Source: Streptomyces cellulosae (GTDB lineage: Bacteria; Actinomycetota; Actinomycetes; Streptomycetales; Streptomycetaceae). Taken from it: 64,000 nucleotides of DNA. The stretch is taken from the NCBI RefSeq assembly GCF_000721105.1, contig NZ_JOEV01000020.1, positions 69,527 to 133,526 on the forward strand, in the 5' to 3' direction. The notes under the pieces were generated by a model. The model saw nothing but the letters and a program-made list of their open reading frames with translations, was not told where the DNA came from and made no database searches. This document shows positions 34,706-43,740 of the stretch, piece by piece; the first letter of the stretch is position 1, and every line of letters begins with the position of its first letter. The translations under genes were made by a program, and so were the position numbers.

Positions 34706-36088
34706 TCACATCTCGAACGACTCGTGATGAATACGGCGGGCGGGCACACCCGCGCCGCGCAGTGCTTCGTACACGGACTGCGCGAAGCCGGCCGGCCCGC
34801 ACATGAAGACGTCGTGCTTGTCGATGTCCGGCAGCTTCTGCTGCAGCCGCTCCGCCGAGATGTCGGGGCGCGCCCCGTCCGGACTGTTGACCGCGTACAT
34901 CAGCCGGGCCCCGCGCTCGTCGGCGATCGTGGCGAGCTCGTCCCACAGGGCCAGGTCCTGGGTGCTGTTGGCCCGGTAGAGGAGGGTGATGTCACCGGCC
35001 GCGCCCGGCAGCGTCTCGAACAGCGCCCGCATCGGGGTGATGCCCACGCCGCCCGCGACCAGCAGCACCTTGCCGCGGCTGCGGCGGGACGCGGTCAGCG
35101 CGCCGTACGGGCCCTCGGCCCACACCTTGGTGCCGGGCCGCAGCTCCCGCAGCCGTTCGCTGTGGTCGCCGATCGCCTTCACGGTGATCCGCAGCATGTC
35201 GGGGCGCGGGGCCGCCGACAGCGAGTACGGGTGCGAGCTGAACCGCATGCCCGGCGCCAGGAACCGCCAGCGGAAGAACTGGCCCGCCTCCGCACCCATC
35301 CGGTGCAGCTTCCGCCCGCCGATCAGCACCGACACGATGCCCGGCGTCTCCTCGATGACCGCCTCGACCCGCATCCGGTGCCGCAGGTTCAGCCGGATCG
35401 GGGTGAGGATCCGGTACCAGATCACCAGCGCCGTCACCGAGCCGTACAGCCCGTACCAGACCGTCTTCGCGACCGGTTCGACGGCGAAGTCGTTGCCGGT
35501 GGTCAGCTGGTGCCAGAACGTCAGGAACACCGCCGCGTACGTCAGCAGGTGGACGTGGTACCAGGTGTCGTAGGGAATCCTGCGGCGGACACCGCCGATC
35601 GACATCAGCCCGATGAGGAACAGCAGGCCGGTACCGATGGCGGCCTTGCCCATGTCGGGCAGCTGGTTGATGGAGTCGATGGTCTGCTGGACGATGTCGC
35701 CGAGGCCCTTGCCGGCCTGGAGGGCGTAGCCCCACATGATCAGGAAGACGTGGGCGAGGACCAGGCAGAGGGTGTAGCGGCCGCTCATCGCGTGCCAGCG
35801 GGCCACCCGGTCGGAGCCCACCCGGCGCTCCAGCGCGGGCACCCGGGCCATCTGCAGCACCACGAGCGCCATCAGATAGCCCGCGAGCAGACCCGTGATC
35901 CGGCCCGCGTTGAGGATCTTGCCGTTGTTGTCGCTGATCGACGGGGTGTTGGCCCACCACAGCCACAGCACACCGGCCGCGCCGGCCCACACCGCGATCA
36001 GCAGGATGGTCGCCGGTGAGCGGCGCGGGCGGATGCGGCGCATCGTCTGGCGGCGGGCGGCGCGGCCGCCTGCGAGCGTCGTGGTCAC
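34706..36088 (-). CDS. Ferric-reductase-like membrane flavohaem protein (copy 1)
   Basis: 460-residue membrane oxidoreductase. About six helices carry haem-ligand-like His in ARWHAMSGRYTLCLVLAHVF and WYHVHLLTYAAVFLTFWHQL, matching the ferric-reductase transmembrane domain. The cytoplasmic half is a ferredoxin-NADP reductase module: FAD site SSHPYSLSAAP, nucleotide site LLVAGGVGITPMRALFETLP, and the terminal CGPAGFAQSVYEAL. It should move electrons from NAD(P)H through FAD and haem to the outside, probably to the FMN-binding protein encoded 28 bases downstream. Confidence 0.87.
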   Translation of the reverse strand: MTTTLAGGRAARRQTMRRIRPRRSPATILLIAVWAGAAGVLWLWWANTPSISDNNGKILNAGRITGLLAGYLMALVVLQMARVPALERRVGSDRVARWHAMSGRYTLCLVLAHVFLIMWGYALQAGKGLGDIVQQTIDSINQLPDMGKAAIGTGLLFLIGLMSIGGVRRRIPYDTWYHVHLLTYAAVFLTFWHQLTTGNDFAVEPVAKTVWYGLYGSVTALVIWYRILTPIRLNLRHRMRVEAVIEETPGIVSVLIGGRKLHRMGAEAGQFFRWRFLAPGMRFSSHPYSLSAAPRPDMLRITVKAIGDHSERLRELRPGTKVWAEGPYGALTASRRSRGKVLLVAGGVGITPMRALFETLPGAAGDITLLYRANSTQDLALWDELATIADERGARLMYAVNSPDGARPDISAERLQQKLPDIDKHDVFMCGPAGFAQSVYEALRGAGVPARRIHHESFEM

Positions 36089-36166
36089 GATTCCTCCGGG
36101 GACGGGGCAAGGGGGGTGGCGAGGTGGTCCCTTGGCTCACAGATACGTGGCCCGACGCCGGTGCGT

Positions 36167-36661
36167 TCAGCCGCCTGCCGAGTCCAGCGCGGACTGGAGT
36201 GACTGGCGGTAACCGTCACTCGTGTACGTGGCCCCCGAGACGGTGTCGATGTCCGCGCTCTGGGTTTCGAGTGCCTCACCGCGCAGCCGGGGAAGGGCGT
36301 AGCTGTTGATCTCCTGGTCCCGCGGGTTGTCCGTGGGGTAGGCGATCGCCGTCACCTCGGTGAGCTTGCCGTTCTTGAGGGTGATGCGGACCTGGACGGG
36401 ACCCCAGCGGGTCTGCACGGTGTCGCCGGTGACGGTCTTCGTGCCGGTGGTGGAGCCCGTCGATCCGCCGGAACCGGTCGATCCGCCGGAACCGCTCGAT
36501 CCGCCGGAACTGCTCGAACTGCTCGTCGGCGCGGGCACCGCCACGGCTGCCGCCGGCGTCGAGTGCGGCTTCAGGGACAGCAGCATCACCATCCCGGAGA
36601 CGGTGGCGGCACTCGCCAGCACGATGCGGCGCAACGGACGGTTCTTCTTCAAAGCGTGCAC
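36167..36661 (-). CDS. Secreted single FMN-binding domain protein
   Basis: 164-residue exported protein. The N-terminal segment LRRIVLASAATVSGMVMLLS is nearly the same as that of the two-domain protein at 33898. A Ser/Gly linker of about 27 residues built of SGG and STG units precedes one FMN_bind domain ending in IDTVSGATYTSDGYRQSLQ, an ApbE flavinylation site. GTG 36661 follows GAGG by eight bases and lies ten bases after the copy 2 ferric-reductase-like gene, so the pair is co-transcribed. Confidence 0.85.
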   Translation of the reverse strand: MHALKKNRPLRRIVLASAATVSGMVMLLSLKPHSTPAAAVAVPAPTSSSSSSGGSSGSGGSTGSGGSTGSTTGTKTVTGDTVQTRWGPVQVRITLKNGKLTEVTAIAYPTDNPRDQEINSYALPRLRGEALETQSADIDTVSGATYTSDGYRQSLQSALDSAGG

Positions 36662-36671
36662 GTCGGGGACC

Positions 36672-38024
36672 TCACAGCTCGAACGACTCGTGGTGGACAC
36701 GCCGGTCCGGGACACCGGCGGCGCTGAGCGCCTCGTAGACGTCCCTGGCGAAACCGTGCGGCCCGCAGATGTAGACGTCGTGCCCGGCGAGTGCGGGGAC
36801 GGCCGCGCGCAGGGACTCGGACGTGAGGTCCGGGCGCCGCCCGTCCGGCCCGTTGAGCGCGTACAGCAGCTTCGCCCCACGCCACCGTGCGATGGCCTCC
36901 AGCTCGCCGCCGAGGGCGAGGTCCTCGGCCGTCCGTGCCCGGTAGAGCAGGGTGACGTCGCCGGGCAGCGTCTCGAACAGGGCCCGCAGCGGGGTGATGC
37001 CGACCCCGCCCGCGATCAGCAGCGACTTCGGGGCCGTCTGCCGGTCCGCGGTCAGCGACCCGTACGGCCCCTCCGCCCACACCCGGGTGCCGGGCCGCAG
37101 CAGGGCGACGGCCGCGCTGTGGTCGCCGAGGGCCTTGACGGTGATCCGCATCAGGTCCTGGCGGGGCGGTGCCGACAGCGAGTACGGCGTCGACGTCCAG
37201 CCCATGCCCTCGCCGAGGAACCGCCAGCGGAAGAACTGGCCCGCCCGCGCGCCCAGCTCGTCCAGCCGCCGTCCCCGTACGACCACGGAGTACACGCCCG
37301 GCGCCTCCTTGTGCACGGAGTCCACCCGCAGCCGGTGCCGCAGGTTCAGCCGCACCGGCACCAGGAACCGGAACCAGACCACGAGGGCCGCGACGCCCAG
37401 GTACAGGGCGTACCAGGCGGCCGTGGCCGTGGCGTCGCCGCTGAGGTCGTCGCCCAGCGTCAGCTGGTGGAAGAAGGCGAGGAAGACGGCGACGTACGTG
37501 AGCAGGTGGACGTAGTACCAGAACTCGTGGCTGAGCCGGCGGCGTGCGGCGCGTGCCGAGGTGATGCCGACCGCGAACAGGATGACCGTGCCGAACGTGG
37601 CCTTGAGCATGTCCGGGTAGTCCAGGACCACCGTGACCGTCTCGTGCCAGAGCGAGGCGCGGTCCTGGGCCGCGTACCCGAGCAGGATCAGCGTGATGTG
37701 CGCGACCAGCAGGCAGACGGTGTACCGGCCGGCCATCGCGTGCCAGCGGGCCACCCGGTCGGAGCCGATCCGCCGCTCCAGCAGCGGAACGCGCGCCATC
37801 AGCCCGACGAGCACCGCACAGGCGTACCCGCACAGCAGCCCGGCGATCCGGCCGGCCCCGGTCAGCCACCCCGCCGCGCCCACCACCGAACCGGTGTCCG
37901 CCCACCACAGGGCCACGACGGCCGCCGCCCCCGCCCACAACAGGGCGAGCACGGGGCCCACGGGGGAGCGGCGCGTGGCCGGCCTCACGGCCGGTGCCGC
38001 CCGCCGTTCGTACACGGTGGTCAT
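36672..38024 (-). CDS. Ferric-reductase-like membrane flavohaem protein (copy 2)
   Basis: 450-residue paralogue of the protein at 34706-36088 with the same order: transmembrane haem domain (ARWHAMAGRYTVCLLVAH and WYYVHLLTYVAVFLAFFHQL), FAD site STPYSLSAPP, nucleotide site LLIAGGVGITPLRALFETLP and terminal ICGPHGFARDVYEAL. Both paralogues end in the same HHESFE motif. It is the first gene leftward of the two-component system's promoter region and probably heads an operon of five redox genes down to apbE. Confidence 0.87.
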   Translation of the reverse strand: MTTVYERRAAPAVRPATRRSPVGPVLALLWAGAAAVVALWWADTGSVVGAAGWLTGAGRIAGLLCGYACAVLVGLMARVPLLERRIGSDRVARWHAMAGRYTVCLLVAHITLILLGYAAQDRASLWHETVTVVLDYPDMLKATFGTVILFAVGITSARAARRRLSHEFWYYVHLLTYVAVFLAFFHQLTLGDDLSGDATATAAWYALYLGVAALVVWFRFLVPVRLNLRHRLRVDSVHKEAPGVYSVVVRGRRLDELGARAGQFFRWRFLGEGMGWTSTPYSLSAPPRQDLMRITVKALGDHSAAVALLRPGTRVWAEGPYGSLTADRQTAPKSLLIAGGVGITPLRALFETLPGDVTLLYRARTAEDLALGGELEAIARWRGAKLLYALNGPDGRRPDLTSESLRAAVPALAGHDVYICGPHGFARDVYEALSAAGVPDRRVHHESFEL

Positions 38025-38078
38025 GTGTGCGTCCTTTCGCCGGCCCTTTCGCCTGCCCGGCCACTGTGCGGGGCGAAG

Positions 38079-38133
38079 CTCTCAGCAGGCTCTGAACCGG
38101 CCCCCTCGGAGCGGACTCAGAGGAAACTCAGAG
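38079..38133. promoter_or_regulatory. Direct repeats between redox operon and two-component genes
   Basis: ACTCAGAG occurs at 38115-38122 and 38126-38133, an exact 11-base period, and two related elements (CTCTCAG, GCTCTGA) lie just upstream at about 38080-38096 with a ten-base period. OmpR-type response regulators bind such direct repeats. The position between divergent genes suggests that the adjacent regulator controls both itself and the ferric-reductase-like operon. Confidence 0.5.
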
Positions 38134-38181
38134 CCTTCGCGGGCGGTCGCCGTCGCCGGCAGGGGTGATCCTGGAGAGGTC

Positions 38182-38922
38182 ATGAACACCACCCGCTCCG
38201 GCCGCCCCGCCCTCACCCGCCCCGACGGCACCCCGCTGCGCGTCCTCGTCGTCGACGACGACCCCGACCTCGCCGAGGTGCTCTGCGGCGCCCTGCGCTA
38301 CGAGGGCTGGCAGGTGCGCACCGCCGGCGACGGGGCCTGTGCGCTGACGGAGGCCAGGGAGCTGATGCCCGACGCCGTCGTCCTCGACGTGATGCTCCCC
38401 GACACCGACGGCTTCGCCGTGCTGCGCTCCCTGCGCACCGTGAAGGCTGACGTCTGCGTCCTGTTCCTCACGGCGCGGGACGCGGTGGAGGACCGGATCG
38501 CCGGCATCACGGCGGGCGGCGACGACTACGTCACCAAGCCGTTCAGCCTGGAGGAGGTCGTCGCCCGGCTCCGCGGCCTGCTGCGCCGCGCCGGCATGGC
38601 CCGGCAACTGGACGAGGGGCCGCGGCTGATCGTCGGGGACCTGGTCATGGACGAGGAGGCCCGCGAGGTGACCCGTTCGGGGGAGCTGATCGAGCTGTCC
38701 CCGACCGAGTTCGAGCTCCTTCGCTTCCTCATGCGCAATCCGCGGCGGGTGCTGAGCAAGGCGCAGATCCTGGACCGGGTGTGGTCGTACGACTTCGGCG
38801 GCCGGGCCCATGTCGTGGAGCTGTACATCTCGTATCTGCGCAAGAAGGTGGACGCGGGCCGTGAGCCGATGATCCACACGGTGCGCGGGGCGGGGTACGT
38901 GCTCAAGCCGGTGACTTCATGA
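38182..38922 (+). CDS. OmpR-family response regulator
   Basis: 246-residue regulator. The receiver has VLVVDDDPDLAEVL (acidic pocket), the phospho-Asp in AVVLDVMLPDTDG and Lys in DDYVTKPFSLEEVV. The effector half is a winged helix: IELSPTEFELLRFLMRN and RVWSYDFGGRAHVVELYISYL, then THR-type VRGAGYVLKPV. It pairs with the kinase that overlaps its stop as ATGA. GGAGAGG precedes the ATG. Confidence 0.93.
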   Translation: MNTTRSGRPALTRPDGTPLRVLVVDDDPDLAEVLCGALRYEGWQVRTAGDGACALTEARELMPDAVVLDVMLPDTDGFAVLRSLRTVKADVCVLFLTARDAVEDRIAGITAGGDDYVTKPFSLEEVVARLRGLLRRAGMARQLDEGPRLIVGDLVMDEEAREVTRSGELIELSPTEFELLRFLMRNPRRVLSKAQILDRVWSYDFGGRAHVVELYISYLRKKVDAGREPMIHTVRGAGYVLKPVTS

Positions 38923-40397
38923 GGTTCCCGCGGCGGCTGCCCCGCCCGCACACGTTGCGCGCCCGGCTCACCGTCGGTCTGGTGGTGCTGCTGGCGGTGA
39001 GCTGCGCGGCGGTCGGCGTGGCCGCCGTCGTCGAACTGAACGGCTTCCTCACCAGCCGTCTGGACGAGCAGCTCGACCAGGCCGGGAACCAGTTCCCGGA
39101 GAGCCTGGAACACGGCGGCACGCTGCCGGACGACCACGACGGCGACGAACACGGTGACACCCGTCGGCAGACCACGGGCACGTTCGGCGCCCGGTTGGTC
39201 GGCGACGCGGTCACCAACGCGGCGGTGGTCCGGCCGGGAACCGTCACCGACGTTCCCCTGACGTCCGAGGACGCGAGGCACCTTGGCGCGGTCCCGAGCG
39301 ACGGCAGGGGCCACACCGTCCGCCTCTCCGCACTGGACGCCTACCGCGTCAGGGCCTCCCAGGGCATCGACGGCGACGTCCTGATCACCGGCCTGCCCCT
39401 GGAGCCGGTGGAGGCCACCGTCCACCGGCTGGAACTGGTCGCCGGAATCGTCTTCGGGGCGGCTCTGACCGCCACCGGTGTCGCGGGCGCCCTCTGGGTG
39501 CGCTGGTCGCTGCGCCCGCTGAGCCGGGTCGCCGCCACCGCCACCCGGGTCAGCGAACTCCCGCTGGCCAGTGGGGAGGTGGCGCTGCCGCCGCGCGCTC
39601 CCGAGGCGGACCCGCGCAGCGAGGTGGGCCGGGTCGCGGGCGCCTTCAACCGGATGCTCGGCCATGTCGAGGACGCGCTCACCAAACGCCATGCCAGCGA
39701 GGAACGGCTGCGCAGCTTCGCCGCCGACGCCAGCCATGAGCTGCGCACCCCGGTCGCCTCGGTACGCGGCCACGCCGAGCTGGCGCTGCTGCACCCGGGC
39801 CCGGTGCCGCCGGAGGTCACCCGGGCCCTGGACCGTATCGCCGCCGAGTCGTCCCGGATGGGCGAGATGGTCGACGACCTCCTGCTGCTGGCCCGTCTGG
39901 ACGCGGGCCGCCCGCTGGAACGTGCCCCCGTCGACCTCACCCGCCTGATCCTCGACGCGATCGCCGACGCACGCGCCGCGGGCCCCGGCCACCAGTGGGA
40001 GATGGAGCTTCCGGAGGAACCGGTCACCGTGCCGGGCGACGCACACCGCCTGCAACAGGTGCTGGCCAACCTGTTGGCCAACGCCCGTGTGCACACACCT
40101 GTGGGCACGAAGGTGACGGTGACGCTGGACATCGTTGTGGATTGCGCCGCGGGCGGCGAGGGCCCCTCAGCCGTCCTGAAGGTCCACGACGACGGCCCCG
40201 GCGTCCCCGAGGACCTCCGCCCCGGCGTCTTCGAACGCTTCACCAGAGCCGACCGCCGCAAGTCCGAGTCGCCCGGCGGCGGTGCGGGCCTGGGCCTGTC
40301 GATCGTGGCGGCCGTGGTGGAGGCGCACGGCGGGAACGTGAGCCTGGACAGCCGTCCCGGCGCGACGACGTTCACGGTCACCCTCAGTACCGTGTGA
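38919..40397 (+). CDS. Sensor histidine kinase
   Basis: 492-residue membrane kinase: first helix LTVGLVVLLAVSCAAVGVAA, an extracytoplasmic domain of about 130 residues, second helix VAGIVFGAALTATGVAGALW, a HAMP linker, the phospho-His in FAADASHELRTPVAS, the N box LQQVLANLLANARVHTP, then DDGPGVPEDL and GAGLGLSIV. The sensor loop has an acidic/His run (DDHDGDEHGD, about residues 67-77) that could bind a metal. Given the neighbouring ferric-reductase-like genes, iron or redox sensing is a reasonable guess but not shown. Confidence 0.92.
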   Translation: MRFPRRLPRPHTLRARLTVGLVVLLAVSCAAVGVAAVVELNGFLTSRLDEQLDQAGNQFPESLEHGGTLPDDHDGDEHGDTRRQTTGTFGARLVGDAVTNAAVVRPGTVTDVPLTSEDARHLGAVPSDGRGHTVRLSALDAYRVRASQGIDGDVLITGLPLEPVEATVHRLELVAGIVFGAALTATGVAGALWVRWSLRPLSRVAATATRVSELPLASGEVALPPRAPEADPRSEVGRVAGAFNRMLGHVEDALTKRHASEERLRSFAADASHELRTPVASVRGHAELALLHPGPVPPEVTRALDRIAAESSRMGEMVDDLLLLARLDAGRPLERAPVDLTRLILDAIADARAAGPGHQWEMELPEEPVTVPGDAHRLQQVLANLLANARVHTPVGTKVTVTLDIVVDCAAGGEGPSAVLKVHDDGPGVPEDLRPGVFERFTRADRRKSESPGGGAGLGLSIVAAVVEAHGGNVSLDSRPGATTFTVTLSTV

Positions 40398-41085
40398 TCG
40401 CGGTACCGCCTCCCGTCGTCCCCACAGCGATGTGCGGCTTCTTGGAGGGCGCGGCCCACCGCAGGATCCGCCGCATCGCGTCCGCGGACACCGACACACA
40501 ACCGGCCGTGGCACCACGCCCGTTGACATGCAGAAAAATCCCGGCGCCCCGCCCGCGCACCGGCTTGTCGTAGTTGAAGCCGATGACGAAGGCGTACGCG
40601 TACTGCGTCGCGTACGAGATCAACCGCTCCGACTCACCCGCACGGCAGTCCGCGGGCCTCGGCTCCACCCACCGGTTGTAGAACCGCGAGTCATTGTCCT
40701 GACACCACCAGGAGTTCTTCCGCACCACCCGGTACCTGTACGTCGTGCCGTCCGGCGCCCCCTTGATCCCGAAGGCGTACGGCAGGTCGTACAGACCGGT
40801 GGGCGTCGTGTTCGTCCCCTGCCGGCGCGCGGCCCCCTCGACGAGCCCCTTCGCCCCGAACCGGGCAGCCGCCGAACCGGCCTTGGCCCACTGCCCGTTC
40901 CGCCGTTCCCACCACGTCAGGGTCCCCGAGGTGGAGCCGGTCCTCGCGGCCACCGCGGTGATCAGTTGGCTGCCGCCCCCGGTGTCGGCCATCCGGGCGG
41001 GCAGGGGCGGCGGCGAACCACCCGGAGCGGCACCGAGGCCGAGCAGGGACGCGGACAGAAGGGCGGCGACGACAGCGGGGCGCAT
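40384..41085 (-). CDS. Secreted L,D-transpeptidase-like (YkuD) protein
   Basis: 233-residue exported protein. A signal peptide (AVVAALLSASLLGLGAAPGG) is followed by a low-complexity stretch and a YkuD-type domain. The catalytic pattern is GIFLHVNGRGATAGCVSVSA (His, then the S/TxGC[V]S nucleophile Cys), preceded by TPTGLYDLPYAFG. Such enzymes form 3-3 crosslinks in peptidoglycan or attach proteins to it; some members of this subgroup are called hypothetical. ATG 41085 starts the signal. Its 3' end overlaps the kinase gene by 14 bases. Confidence 0.8.
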   Translation of the reverse strand: MRPAVVAALLSASLLGLGAAPGGSPPPLPARMADTGGGSQLITAVAARTGSTSGTLTWWERRNGQWAKAGSAAARFGAKGLVEGAARRQGTNTTPTGLYDLPYAFGIKGAPDGTTYRYRVVRKNSWWCQDNDSRFYNRWVEPRPADCRAGESERLISYATQYAYAFVIGFNYDKPVRGRGAGIFLHVNGRGATAGCVSVSADAMRRILRWAAPSKKPHIAVGTTGGGTAITRY

Positions 41086-41182
41086 GTCGCCGAACCTACG
41101 GCGGGACAACGGCCACGGCACCGGGGCTGACCCGTTCGGGTCCGGTCCCGAGGTGCCGTCGCCGCTCTTTGGACCTCCTCGC

Positions 41183-42865
41183 TCACTCACCCAGCGGATT
41201 CAGCAGATCCGCCCGCTCCTGGAAGGCGTACAGCATCAGATCGGTCATCTCGAACACGTGGCCGGCGTGGCGTTCCGTGACCGGGCTGAGGAACGGACGC
41301 CAGAACCGGTCGCGCACGATGGAGTACCGGCTGCCCTCCATGGCCCGGTGGAACACCTCGGCGACGATCCGGCCACCGACACCGGTCAGCCGTCCGCTGC
41401 CGTTCGCCTCGGCCTCGCGCAGGACGTAGAACCACAGCGGGCAGTGCTCGACGAGTTTCTTGCGCAGCGGCTCGCTGAGCTGGGCGCCGCCGCCGTTCTC
41501 GAAGTCGGACGGCAGGAGCGGCTTCACCCCGAGGCGCTTGGCCATCTGCTGACCCGTCGCCAGGCTCATCATGTTCGCCCGGGTGAGGTTGCGGAACGCG
41601 AGGTTCAGCTCGATCGGAGCGGGAGCCGGCCCGCCGCGACCGCCGAAGGATCCGAGCGGAAGGTCGGCCAGCGGGTTGACCAGCTGGGTGTCGATCCGCT
41701 TGGCGACGTTGAACTTCTCGGCCGGCACGCCCAGGTCGTCCCGGCCCGCCTCACGGAAGTCGAACAGGCGCCGGAAGTCGGCGATCCAGTTGGTGGGCAG
41801 CCGCTCGAAGGTCCCCGCCTCGGGATCGCCGGCGTCGGCGGGCGGCGGAGAGAGGATCCCGCTGGTGCCGGTGAAGCGGAACAGCAACGGCAGTGTTCCC
41901 CTGCCGTTGTCGAAGATCCGGTTCCAGTTGTAGGCGCCGCGCACCATGCTGTGGCCCAGTCGGTACGCGGCCACCGAGAACTCGATCGGCATGGTCGGGA
42001 AGTCGTGTTCGCCCGGGGCCGGCTCGAAGAACGTGCGGCCCTTGGTGAACACCTCCTCGACGATGCCCGGGTCGACGATCCTGGGCAGGAAGTCGTGCCG
42101 CAGCATCCACTGGTAGTGCTTGACCACCGTCTCGCGTGCCGTCTCGAACAGGACCGCGCTGGAGACGCCCTTGTTGATCAGGTCGCCCACGACCCGGTTG
42201 TGGAACCGGATGAAGGCGCAGTGGATCTGGGCGACCACGAGGTTCTCGTCGTTGCGCGGATCCGGGATGAGGGGCCGGCGCCGCTCGGAGACCAGCGAGC
42301 CGGCGCCCACCCGGGGCAGGTCGAAGCCGCCGAGGGGCAGACCGACGATCTGGTCGTCACCGGGAGCGGGCAGGCCCTGGGTCGTGCCGGTGCGCAGGCG
42401 CAGGCCGTCGTCCTCGTAGAAACGGCGGTCGAAGCGGTGCTCCGGACCGAGGCCGTAGAGGCTGTCGAGGTCCAGCGCCGGGGAGCGGCCCTGGAGGAGC
42501 TGGCGGACGGTGACGTCCTCCTCCAGCTGTACCGCCGTGGCGTCCAGGGTCAGGTCGTGGTCGACGAACTGGCCGAGGTAGGTGAAGCCCGCGGGCACCG
42601 CCGGGTTGTTCGAGTCGGGCTGGGGACCGGCCTTGGTCATCGCCTGCGCGAGTTCCTCGCGGGCGGGCCGGTCGAGCAGCTGGGCGGGCTTGGCGTGCGG
42701 GCCCAGCCGGGAGAACTGGAACTTGCGCAGAGCCGCGACGGTCGACGCCGTCGACGGCTGCGTGGGGCCCTCGTCCCCGGAGTCGGCGAGGATGCCCTCG
42801 CCGACCACGAAGTATGAGGTACGGACATGGCGTTTGGTCTGTGGTTCGCGCGTCGGTCGGAACAT
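41183..42865 (-). CDS. Animal-type haem peroxidase family protein
   Basis: 560-residue peroxidase of the myeloperoxidase/dual-oxidase superfamily. The distal His-Asp pattern lies in YLGQFVDHDLTLDA near residue 100, the proximal His in AYRLGHSMVRGAYNWN near 300, and intermediate family motifs are IPDPRNDENLVVAQIHCAFI and RFHNRVVGDLI. No signal peptide is seen, so secretion is uncertain. The substrate is unknown; bacterial members may oxidise halides, phenols or lipids. ATG 42865 starts the recognisable family N-terminus. Confidence 0.85.
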   Translation of the reverse strand: MFRPTREPQTKRHVRTSYFVVGEGILADSGDEGPTQPSTASTVAALRKFQFSRLGPHAKPAQLLDRPAREELAQAMTKAGPQPDSNNPAVPAGFTYLGQFVDHDLTLDATAVQLEEDVTVRQLLQGRSPALDLDSLYGLGPEHRFDRRFYEDDGLRLRTGTTQGLPAPGDDQIVGLPLGGFDLPRVGAGSLVSERRRPLIPDPRNDENLVVAQIHCAFIRFHNRVVGDLINKGVSSAVLFETARETVVKHYQWMLRHDFLPRIVDPGIVEEVFTKGRTFFEPAPGEHDFPTMPIEFSVAAYRLGHSMVRGAYNWNRIFDNGRGTLPLLFRFTGTSGILSPPPADAGDPEAGTFERLPTNWIADFRRLFDFREAGRDDLGVPAEKFNVAKRIDTQLVNPLADLPLGSFGGRGGPAPAPIELNLAFRNLTRANMMSLATGQQMAKRLGVKPLLPSDFENGGGAQLSEPLRKKLVEHCPLWFYVLREAEANGSGRLTGVGGRIVAEVFHRAMEGSRYSIVRDRFWRPFLSPVTERHAGHVFEMTDLMLYAFQERADLLNPLGE

Positions 42866-42974
42866 GATTCCCCCATCCGTTCGTGCGCTCAGGCTAGGCA
42901 CGCGCGAGCACCGGACGGGAGAATTCCGTCATTATTCAGGCAAGTTGCTTGTGTGTGTATGGATGAAATAAGAG

Positions 42975-43559
42975 CTACGAAATCGGACGCAGCGGCAGCG
43001 GAAGTCCGGGCAGTCCGTCCATGCTTGTGGCGATGTGCTCCTTCTTGGCGAAGTACTCGCTGAGTGAGGCGTCGTCCTCGCGCGCGAAGCGCCGGCCGTG
43101 CAGGTCGCGGTCCCCGTCGTACGACATGTAGGGCACCGCGTACCCGCAGGAGTCGCGGATGAGTTCGGCCCGTACGACGATCACGGCACGCAGTCCGTGA
43201 TCGGTCGGGTCGATGTCCGGGAAGTGGGCGAGCAGTTCGGGGAAGCGCGGGTCGTCGCGGAAGACCGGCTCGCCGCGGCCGTGCACCCGCACGATGTTCG
43301 GCGGCCCCTGGAAGGCGCACCACATCAGGGTGATCCGGCCGTTCTCCCGCAGATGCGCGATGGTCTCCGCGGTGGAGCCGACGAAGTCGAGGTAGGCCAC
43401 GGTGAGTTCGTCGAGAATCGCGAACGAGCCCTTGAGGCCCTTGGGGGAGAGGTTGACCGTGCCGTCGCCGGACAAGGGGGCGGATGCGGTGAAGAAGAGC
43501 GGCTGCGCCTCGATGAAGGTGCGCAGTCGGCCGTCTATGCGTGCGTAGTTCTTTCCCAT
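42975..43559 (-). CDS. Pyridoxamine 5'-phosphate oxidase-family flavoprotein
   Basis: 194-residue split-barrel protein. Seen: FFTASAPLSGDGTVNLSPKG, DFVGSTAETIAHLRENGRIT, and GPPNIVRVHGRGEPVFRDD, which is the usual fold order of the PPOX-like HugZ/Pdx subgroup; CGYAVPYMSYDGDRD is near the C-terminus. Cofactor (FMN, haem or F420) and substrate cannot be decided. ATG 43559. It lies 109 bases before the peroxidase gene in the same direction, with an AT-rich gap that may carry a separate promoter. Confidence 0.82.
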   Translation of the reverse strand: MGKNYARIDGRLRTFIEAQPLFFTASAPLSGDGTVNLSPKGLKGSFAILDELTVAYLDFVGSTAETIAHLRENGRITLMWCAFQGPPNIVRVHGRGEPVFRDDPRFPELLAHFPDIDPTDHGLRAVIVVRAELIRDSCGYAVPYMSYDGDRDLHGRRFAREDDASLSEYFAKKEHIATSMDGLPGLPLPLRPIS

Positions 43560-43637
43560 GTCTAACGATTATGGGTGCAGATCGTTCGCGTGTCTAAGGA
43601 ATTCGGATGTCCACGCCGTCCATGCCGTCCATGCGAA

Positions 43638-43670
43638 GAGGACGGTCCTCGTGTGCATGAGGCCGTCCTC
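43638..43670 (-). terminator. Terminator after the duplicated secreted protein
   Basis: A 12-bp stem: GAGGACGG (43638-43645) and CCTC (43647-43650) pair with GAGG (43659-43662) and CCGTCCTC (43663-43670), with one bulged T and an eight-base loop. It lies 70 bases beyond the stop of the leftward gene. A second, weaker GC hairpin lies between 43690 and 43730. Confidence 0.6.
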
Positions 43671-43740
43671 GTCGGGACGTTCAGACGCCCGTGGCCGCCC
43701 CGGCCGGCGCTCACACGGGGCGGTCACAGCGCCTGTCACG

